5,208 nucleotides of DNA from Planctomycetaceae bacterium (GTDB lineage: Bacteria; Planctomycetota; Planctomycetia; Pirellulales; Pirellulaceae), in NCBI GenBank assembly GCA_007124535.1, contig SLEY01000033.1, positions 1-5,208 of the forward strand. The letters are read 5' to 3'. Positions 1 through 4,183 of the stretch are shown in pieces. The notes below the pieces were generated by a model. The model made no database searches. It saw nothing but the letters and a program-made list of their open reading frames with translations, and was not told where the DNA came from. Both the position numbers and the translations under genes were made by a program. Positions within the stretch are counted from its first letter, which is position 1; each line of letters opens with the position of its first letter.

Positions 1-1602
1 ACGTTGAGCTGTGAAGCGGTGGATCGCGCTCCTTGGGTACCCTTCGTCGGCTGCCATGGGGGAGCGTTGCTGGGTGTCCCGGCCCGAGAATACCTGCGAT
101 CGGAGCAGCTGTTGATCGACGGCGTGGAAGCGGCGATCGCTCGCTATCAGCCGGATGGCATCCCGGTCGCCTTCGACCTGCAGATCGAGGCCGAGGTTCT
201 GGGTTGCGAGTTGAAATGGAGTGACGAAGCGCCTCCGGCCGTGTGCAATCATCCCTTGGCCCTCGACACCGGGCTGGAAGCGCTTCGCGTACCGGGGGCC
301 GACGCGGGTCGGATCAAGACGGTGCGTGCGGTGGCCGCCGAGCTGTCGCGACGCCATCCGGACATCGCGTTCTACGGGCTGGTCACCGGACCGTTTACTT
401 TGGCCCTGCATCTGATGGGCACCGGGATCTTCATGAAGATGTTCGATCGCCCGGAGTATGTGGGCCGCGTGATGGCTTTCTGCCGTGACGTGACCCAAGC
501 CATGTGCGATTACTATCTGGAAGCCGGTTGTGCCGTGATCGCCATGGTGGATCCGATGACCAGCCAGATCGGTCCGGAGCAGTTTCGGGAATTCGTCGGT
601 CGCTTTGCCAGCGAGATCTTTGCCCACATCCGTCAGCAGGGTGGCCGGAGTTCCTTCTTCGTCTGTGGGCATGCCCAGCAGAACATCGAAGCCATGTGCG
701 ACTGCCGGCCGGACAACATCTCGGTGGACGAGAACATTCCGCTGCAGTATGTCCGGGATGTCTGCCTGCCACGCGGAATCAGCTTCGGCGGCAATCTCCA
801 ACTGACCAGCGTGCTGCTGCTGGGCAGCCCCTTGGATGCCCAGCGCAACGCCCTGGCCTGCCTGGAAATCGGAGGGCAGCAGGGCTTTGTCTTGGCTCCC
901 GGTTGCGATCTGCCCTACGCCACACCCGCGGAGAATCTGGAAGCGGTAGGCCGGATGGTGCGCGATCCGTATCAACAAGAGGTGGTCCGGACGGCGCTGT
1001 CCGATCAGGTGGACGAAGATCACCTGGACATGCGTGAATATGGCCAGGCCAACAAGGTGATTGTGGACGTGATCACGTTGGATTCCGAAGCCTGTGCGCC
1101 CTGCCAGTACATGGTGGACGCCGTCAAGCAGGTCGCACCGGAATTCGAAGGCATTGTCGTCTGGCGGGAGCACAAGATCAAATATCGCGAATCGCTGGTG
1201 TTCATGACGTCGTTGATGGTTCGCAACGTCCCGACGATCTGCATCGACGGCAAGATCCGATTTGTCTCCCGCATCCCCCCGCGTGACCAGTTGATCGCAG
1301 CCATTCAGGATCGGATCAACGAGAAGTTCCGCATGAAGATCGCCCGCCGCAAAGCCTCGCTGTACGTGCTGGGGGACGGGCAGGGCGAATTTCAGGAGTT
1401 GGCCGAACGATGCCGGCGGGCGGTGGCCGAATTGGGAGCCGACGCCCAGGTCCTGGCCATCACCGATCCGGAAAAGATCGCCTCCTTTGGCGTCGCCCCC
1501 GTCCAGACCCCCGCGGTGATGATCGCTCGCTATGTGTTGAAATCCACCTGCCGTGTCCCGGAAATCGCCATCATCAAGGAGTGGTTGAAGGACATTACCT
1601 GA
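1..1602 (+). CDS. URO-D superfamily (MtaA-like) methyltransferase fused to two thioredoxin-like domains, 5'-partial
   Basis: The frame is open from base 1. A TTG at 4 is the first possible start, but the URO-D fold normally has some 15-20 residues before the VDRAPWVPF stretch, so the true start is probably upstream of the window. Numbering from that TTG (532 aa): residues 5-320 are a URO-D/MtaA-type barrel with a GPFTLA motif (129-134), a VDP…GP segment (182-191), VCG (220-222), SVDEN (240-244), GGN (262-264) and APGCDLPYATP (298-308). Family members move methyl groups between a corrinoid protein and a thiol. HemE's RQAGRY signature is absent, so heme synthesis is unlikely. Residues 350-440 are a thioredoxin domain with C364-A-P-C367 and a cis-Pro at 410. 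Residues 450-530 resemble the MTH895-like (Thioredoxin_3) fold with TP at 502-503, but QGEF replaces the CxxC. No signal peptide is visible, so it is presumably cytoplasmic. No corrinoid protein lies in the window, so the substrate is unknown. Confidence 0.85.
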   Translation, partial: TLSCEAVDRAPWVPFVGCHGGALLGVPAREYLRSEQLLIDGVEAAIARYQPDGIPVAFDLQIEAEVLGCELKWSDEAPPAVCNHPLALDTGLEALRVPGADAGRIKTVRAVAAELSRRHPDIAFYGLVTGPFTLALHLMGTGIFMKMFDRPEYVGRVMAFCRDVTQAMCDYYLEAGCAVIAMVDPMTSQIGPEQFREFVGRFASEIFAHIRQQGGRSSFFVCGHAQQNIEAMCDCRPDNISVDENIPLQYVRDVCLPRGISFGGNLQLTSVLLLGSPLDAQRNALACLEIGGQQGFVLAPGCDLPYATPAENLEAVGRMVRDPYQQEVVRTALSDQVDEDHLDMREYGQANKVIVDVITLDSEACAPCQYMVDAVKQVAPEFEGIVVWREHKIKYRESLVFMTSLMVRNVPTICIDGKIRFVSRIPPRDQLIAAIQDRINEKFRMKIARRKASLYVLGDGQGEFQELAERCRRAVAELGADAQVLAITDPEKIASFGVAPVQTPAVMIARYVLKSTCRVPEIAIIKEWLKDIT

Positions 1603-1718
1603 AAAATTCTCGGGATCGCGGAGCGAACGGGCAAAATTGGCCTTGTAACTTTTTCCATTTCGCGCCACCATTTGGCAGACGGATCTGACAAAAACCCCAT
1701 TCCGCTCATCGGCTTTCC

Positions 1719-1725
1719 AAGGAGG
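1719..1725 (+). promoter_or_regulatory. Strong Shine-Dalgarno AAGGAGG
   Basis: AAGGAGG sits 6 nt before the ATG at 1732. It fixes that ATG as the start of the thioredoxin-protease gene, rather than the in-frame TTG at 1672, which would place 20 polar residues ahead of the signal peptide. The 1603-1731 gap has no convincing -35/-10 pair and no hairpin followed by a T-tract, so read-through from the upstream gene is plausible. Confidence 0.85.
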
Positions 1726-1731
1726 GAAACG

Positions 1732-3204
1732 ATGATCACGCTCCAATCGCTTGCCCTGCTGATGGCCCTTGCCAGCCCCGGGCAAGCGGTGCTGCTGGAT
1801 TTCTACGCCGATTCCTGCAGTGCCTGCGAATCGATGGAGCCGACCATTCGGCGGCTGATCTCCGAAGGCCATCCCGTTCGACGGATAAATGTCCAGCACG
1901 AACCGCAGATGACGCGGCGGTACCGTGTGGACCGGGTGCCTACTTATATCGTGGCGGTCGACGGCCAGCCGGTGGACCGGGTGGTCGGTCCGGCCAGCTA
2001 CGAACGGCTACGGCAGATGCTCGGGCAAGCCGGTTCGCAAGCGGGCGACGCCACCCAGACAAACGGATCGCACCAAGAGACTCCGTCTCGCCCGTTGCCG
2101 ACCGCCGATCGCCAAACGGACTCCGATCCGCAACGCCGGGCTTTGGAAGCCACCGTCCGCCTGCGCATCGAAGACCGCACCGGCAGTAGCTACGGAACCG
2201 GCACCATTATCGATGCCCAGGAAAGCGAGGCGCTGGTGATCACCTGCGGGCATCTGTTCCGCGAGTGTTCCGGGCAGGGCAAGATCAGCGTGGATCTGTT
2301 TGCCCCGGGGGCGCAGAACCCGGTGCCCGGCAAACTGTTGGCCTACGATCTGGAAAAGGACGTCGCTCTGGTGGCGATCTGGCCCGGGATGCGGGTCCGT
2401 CCGGTGCGTGTGGCGCCCCCGAATCACTCGATCCAGGCTGGCGATCGGGTCTTCAGTATCGGTTGCGATCGGGGCAATGACCCCACGGTCTGGCCCAGTC
2501 ACATTACTTCGTTGAACAAATTCCTGGGACCGGCGAACATCCAGGTGGCGGGCCAGCCGGTGATCGGCCGTAGCGGTGGGGGGCTGTTCTCCTCCGACGG
2601 CCAGTTGATCGGGGTCTGCAACGCGGCGGACCCTCGAGATGACGAAGGCCTGTATGCGGCGCTGCCCGTGCTGCACCAACACCTGGCCGCCAATCTGCCC
2701 GCCACCGTGCTGGAACAGAACATGCAATTGGCGCTGGGCGGCCCCGGGGAGCAACCCCGGACGTCGGAGCCCAGCCCTCCCCCGAACATGCCCGAACAAA
2801 TGCCGCGTACGCCGCCCCAAGAACGGCCCGACGTGGCCCAACCGACTCCGCTGCAGCCCGTGCCGCCCGGCACCGCTCCCCAACCGAAAACCACGCCGGC
2901 TTCGCTGGCCGCCTGGATCGAAAACGCCGGCGAGGATACCGAGGTCATCTGCATCGTGCGCTCCAAATCCGACCCCCACGACACCGGCGCCCTGCTGGTC
3001 TTCGATCGACCCTCCCGCGAGCTACTGGACTACCTGACTGCGAACCAGCGGCCTCGCGAACCCGAGCCGCACCACATTGCTACCGATCCCCCCGCCTCGA
3101 CTCCGTCGCCCCAACCGCCCGACCGATCGGACGGTTCCCTGAACACCACGCCCATACTTCGCGGCCAATCCACGCCGGGCTCGCCGCAGACGCTCCGCTA
3201 CTAA
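1732..3204 (+). CDS. Exported thioredoxin domain-trypsin-like serine protease fusion
   Basis: 490 aa from the ATG with the strong ribosome site. Residues 1-19 form a short signal peptide (hydrophobic LALLMALA, likely cleavage after GQA), so it acts in the periplasm or outside. Residues 20-100 are a thioredoxin domain with C29-S-A-C32 in place of CGPC and the VPT cis-Pro at 70. A polar, Thr/Gln-rich linker follows (about 101-135). Residues 137-320 are a chymotrypsin-fold protease resembling the HtrA catalytic domain: TCGH with His174, DLEKDVAL with Asp210, and GRSGGGLF with Ser281, so the triad looks complete. No PDZ domain is visible. A Pro-rich linker (340-390) leads to a short α/β-like block (390-437, containing EVICIVRS and LLVFDRPS) and a disordered Pro/Ser tail. 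A role in quality control or oxidative folding of envelope proteins is an inference; the substrate is unknown. The triad and CxxC readings are firm, the function is not. Confidence 0.88.
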   Translation: MITLQSLALLMALASPGQAVLLDFYADSCSACESMEPTIRRLISEGHPVRRINVQHEPQMTRRYRVDRVPTYIVAVDGQPVDRVVGPASYERLRQMLGQAGSQAGDATQTNGSHQETPSRPLPTADRQTDSDPQRRALEATVRLRIEDRTGSSYGTGTIIDAQESEALVITCGHLFRECSGQGKISVDLFAPGAQNPVPGKLLAYDLEKDVALVAIWPGMRVRPVRVAPPNHSIQAGDRVFSIGCDRGNDPTVWPSHITSLNKFLGPANIQVAGQPVIGRSGGGLFSSDGQLIGVCNAADPRDDEGLYAALPVLHQHLAANLPATVLEQNMQLALGGPGEQPRTSEPSPPPNMPEQMPRTPPQERPDVAQPTPLQPVPPGTAPQPKTTPASLAAWIENAGEDTEVICIVRSKSDPHDTGALLVFDRPSRELLDYLTANQRPREPEPHHIATDPPASTPSPQPPDRSDGSLNTTPILRGQSTPGSPQTLRY

Positions 3205-3245
3205 GGCCGAGGCTCCGAATCGACGCTCCCTGACCACGGCTCTGA

Positions 3246-3269
3246 GGACCGTCACCGCGGCGCCGGTCC
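3246..3269 (+). terminator. Possible weak terminator hairpin after the protease gene
   Basis: GGACCG (3246-3251) and CGGTCC (3264-3269) form a perfect 6-bp inverted repeat around a GC-rich 12-nt loop, 41 bp after the stop codon at 3202-3204. The sequence that follows (AACCTCTTATT) is pyrimidine-rich but not a true T-tract. The hairpin is visible; its role as a terminator is a guess, and such repeats arise by chance in GC-rich DNA. Confidence 0.25.
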
Positions 3270-3321
3270 AACCTCTTATTCGCCGGCATTCAGCGTCCGT
3301 GCTGAGCAGGGGAGAATCCTA

Positions 3322-3385
3322 CCGGACGTACCATCTTGCCGAAGTGCCCCGGTGGGCAGTACTACATCGGCATCAGGATGTCCGG
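3322..3385 (+). other. Nested imperfect hairpin in the intergenic region
   Basis: Three helices can stack in one 64-nt hairpin. The outer pairs 3322-3329 with 3378-3385 (8 bp including one G-U), the middle pairs TGCCG 3337-3341 with CGGCA 3368-3372, and the inner pairs TGCCC 3345-3349 with GGGCA 3354-3358 around a CGGT tetraloop. It lies upstream of the candidate promoter of the small two-gene operon. It could be a structured small RNA, a leader from an upstream promoter, or chance pairing. No known RNA family is recognised. Confidence 0.22.
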
Positions 3386-3408
3386 ACCGCAGAACCAGCG
3401 TACCCCAC

Positions 3409-3437
3409 TTGCACTTCCGGAAGGGATGGATTAAATT
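3409..3437 (+). promoter_or_regulatory. Candidate promoter of the small two-gene operon, possibly leaderless
   Basis: TTGCAC (3409-3414) and TAAATT (3432-3437) are separated by exactly 17 nt, matching the sigma-70 layout at 3/6 and 4/6 positions. Transcription would begin about 7 nt after the -10, essentially at the ATG at 3444. That would explain why this gene has no Shine-Dalgarno at normal distance. The box matches are modest. Confidence 0.33.
3414..3423. repeat. Perfect 10-bp palindrome CTTCCGGAAG, possible operator
   Basis: CTTCCGGAAG is its own reverse complement and overlaps the last base of the candidate -35 and the spacer of the promoter above. A repressor bound here would block RNA polymerase, as expected for an autoregulated toxin-antitoxin operon. 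Palindromes of this length occur by chance a few times in a window this size, so only the position makes it notable. Confidence 0.3.
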
Positions 3438-3443
3438 GCAAAG

Positions 3444-3665
3444 ATGGCGAGGCATCCAAATAAGCATATTCGGGAGGCCATCAGCTACGCCGAACGAAAT
3501 GGGTGGACCTTTTCAGTATCGCGCGGCCACCTTTTCGGCATGTTGCGTTGTCGCTTGGCGGGTGGATGTCGCCAGCCGGTGTATTCGACACCCCGTCATC
3601 CGGAGGATCATGCGAAGGACATTCGCAGACAGGTGGACCGGTGCCCGCATGCGGAGGAAGTGTGA
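3444..3665 (+). CDS. Small conserved-type hypothetical protein, HicA-like predicted fold (candidate toxin)
   Basis: 73 aa. I recognise the pattern as a recurring bacterial hypothetical family from memory, not as a named one. Likely order of elements: helix (7-20, HIREAISYAERNG), W21, strand (22-27), G28-H29, strand (30-36), strand (45-49), then a helix (52-66) inside the block STPRHPEDHAKDIRRQVDRC, ending CPH (67-69). This α-β-β-β-α order with a GH after the first strand resembles HicA mRNA interferases, but the HicA GS-H and C-terminal motifs are not otherwise present. C36, C42 and C67 with H29, H56 or H69 could bind a metal. No good Shine-Dalgarno precedes the ATG (only a purine-rich stretch more than 12 nt away). 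The partner gene starts 38 bp downstream. By hand count 27 of 73 codons end in A/T, more than in the protease gene. The coding call is fairly firm; the toxin role is inferred. Confidence 0.72.
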   Translation: MARHPNKHIREAISYAERNGWTFSVSRGHLFGMLRCRLAGGCRQPVYSTPRHPEDHAKDIRRQVDRCPHAEEV

Positions 3666-3691
3666 TCTGCGTTTGCGCGCCGAATGAACGA

Positions 3692-3697
3692 GGGAGG
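3692..3697 (+). promoter_or_regulatory. Shine-Dalgarno GGGAGG before the second small gene
   Basis: GGGAGG lies 6 nt before the ATG at 3704. It decides the start against a much longer in-frame extension back to 3503, which overlaps the upstream gene and reads as low-complexity shadow sequence. The strong site contrasts with the absence of one on the upstream gene, which would favour more of the second protein, as expected for an antitoxin. Confidence 0.75.
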
Positions 3698-3703
3698 CCT
3701 TCC

Positions 3704-3967
3704 ATGATGAAGTACGATTTTACGCTGTACCTGGTGGGTTTGACGGAAATCACCGAAGACGCGGCCGATGCCCTGTTTGAAGCGGGTTGTGACGATGCAT
3801 CGCCCGCCAGTCGCGACGGTCAGGTGTGGAGCACGTTCCATCGCGAAGCGGCGTCGTTGGAAGAAGCGATTCGTTCGGCAGTCCGTGACGTGAACAAGGC
3901 GGGTTACCAAGTCCAACGAATCGAGCTTGACACCGATGCCGTCGCCGAGTTGATCGGGGTATCCTAA
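3704..3967 (+). CDS. Small protein paired with the HicA-like gene (candidate HicB-like antitoxin, truncated HTH)
   Basis: 87 aa, starting MMKYDFTLYL. Visible elements: a first strand (3-11); helix 17-27 ending in the block ALFEAGCDDA (23-32), which I recall as a hallmark of a recurring hypothetical family; a strand (39-46) followed by REA (47-49); a helix with SLEEAIRSAVRDV (51-63); and a strand (68-74). The strand-then-EEA-helix pattern recalls the HicB fold. The end, DTDAVAELIGVS (76-87), reads like the first helix and turn of a MerR/Xre-like HTH and then stops, whereas relatives I recall carry on with SRQ-type residues and a full HTH. It may therefore be a natural short form or a truncated one. 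29 of 87 codons end in A/T by hand count. It lies 38 bp after its partner with its own ribosome site, so they probably form an operon. The antitoxin role is inferred from pairing and fold, not shown. Confidence 0.75.
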   Translation: MMKYDFTLYLVGLTEITEDAADALFEAGCDDASPASRDGQVWSTFHREAASLEEAIRSAVRDVNKAGYQVQRIELDTDAVAELIGVS

Positions 3968-4037
3968 CGCGGCCCGCGTCGCCCCGTCGCTTCAGGAAAT
4001 CCGGGTCGCCGGCGCCGTGCTGCCCTTGCGGCTCGTG

Positions 4038-4059
4038 GGTGCTGCGTCGGACTCGCACC
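4038..4059 (+). terminator. Weak hairpin after the small operon
   Basis: GGTGC (4038-4042) and GCACC (4055-4059) can pair around a 12-nt loop, 70 bp after the stop codon at 3965-3967. No T-tract follows. It may help end transcription before the next promoter at 4075, but the support is only a 5-bp GC-rich stem. Confidence 0.18.
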
Positions 4060-4074
4060 GCCCCCATGAACGGC

Positions 4075-4104
4075 TTGTAGGCTTACGCAACCGCCGTCTA
4101 CAAT
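4075..4104 (+). promoter_or_regulatory. Sigma-70-type promoter of the DUF1559-like gene
   Basis: TACAAT at 4099-4104 matches the -10 consensus at 5 of 6 positions. TTGTAG at 4075-4080 is a weaker -35 (3 of 6) with an 18-nt spacer. Transcription would start near 4111, leaving a leader of about 73 nt. The two boxes are also reverse complements of each other (TTGTAG/CTACAA), so part of the match could reflect an operator. Confidence 0.5.
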
Positions 4105-4168
4105 GGAGGTTCGCTCCAGCGCGGCCAAGCTTTTCATCGGAAATCTCGCGCGTCTTGTCTTGTTGAAA

Positions 4169-4174
4169 AAGGGG
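4169..4174 (+). promoter_or_regulatory. Shine-Dalgarno-like AAGGGG
   Basis: AAGGGG ends 9 nt before the ATG at 4184. It supports that start over the in-frame ATG three codons later at 4193, because spacing to the later one would be too long. Confidence 0.5.
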
Positions 4175-4183
4175 AACCTGGCG

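Noticed and set aside
1..1050. Heme-pathway uroporphyrinogen decarboxylase (hemE)
   Set aside because: HemE's RQAGRY motif is missing, the Cys-containing VCG and APGC motifs are of the methyltransferase branch, and the thioredoxin fusions do not occur in HemE.
1672..1731. TTG start extending the protease by 20 residues
   Set aside because: It would put a polar stretch before the signal peptide, while the ATG at 1732 has AAGGAGG at ideal distance.
1603..1731. Promoter for the protease gene (TTGGCA at 1672 or TTGTAA at 1643)
   Set aside because: Neither has an acceptable -10 box at 16-18 nt spacing.
2008..2979. 323-aa antisense open frame inside the protease gene
   Set aside because: Arg/Gly/His-rich with no recognisable motif; a typical shadow of GC-rich coding DNA. 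The + strand has a clear triad and CxxC.
3276..3467. 63-aa antisense frame in the gap before the small operon
   Set aside because: No family resemblance, no ribosome site, and it runs into the start of the + strand gene.
3503..3703. In-frame N-terminal extension of the second small gene
   Set aside because: It overlaps the upstream gene, has no ribosome site, and reads as shadow sequence; GGGAGG fixes the start at 3704.
4104..4118. tRNA-like T arm (TGGAG-GTTCG-CTCCA)
   Set aside because: The loop has 5 rather than 7 nt, and no acceptor, D or anticodon arms surround it; it is just a small hairpin near the predicted transcription start.
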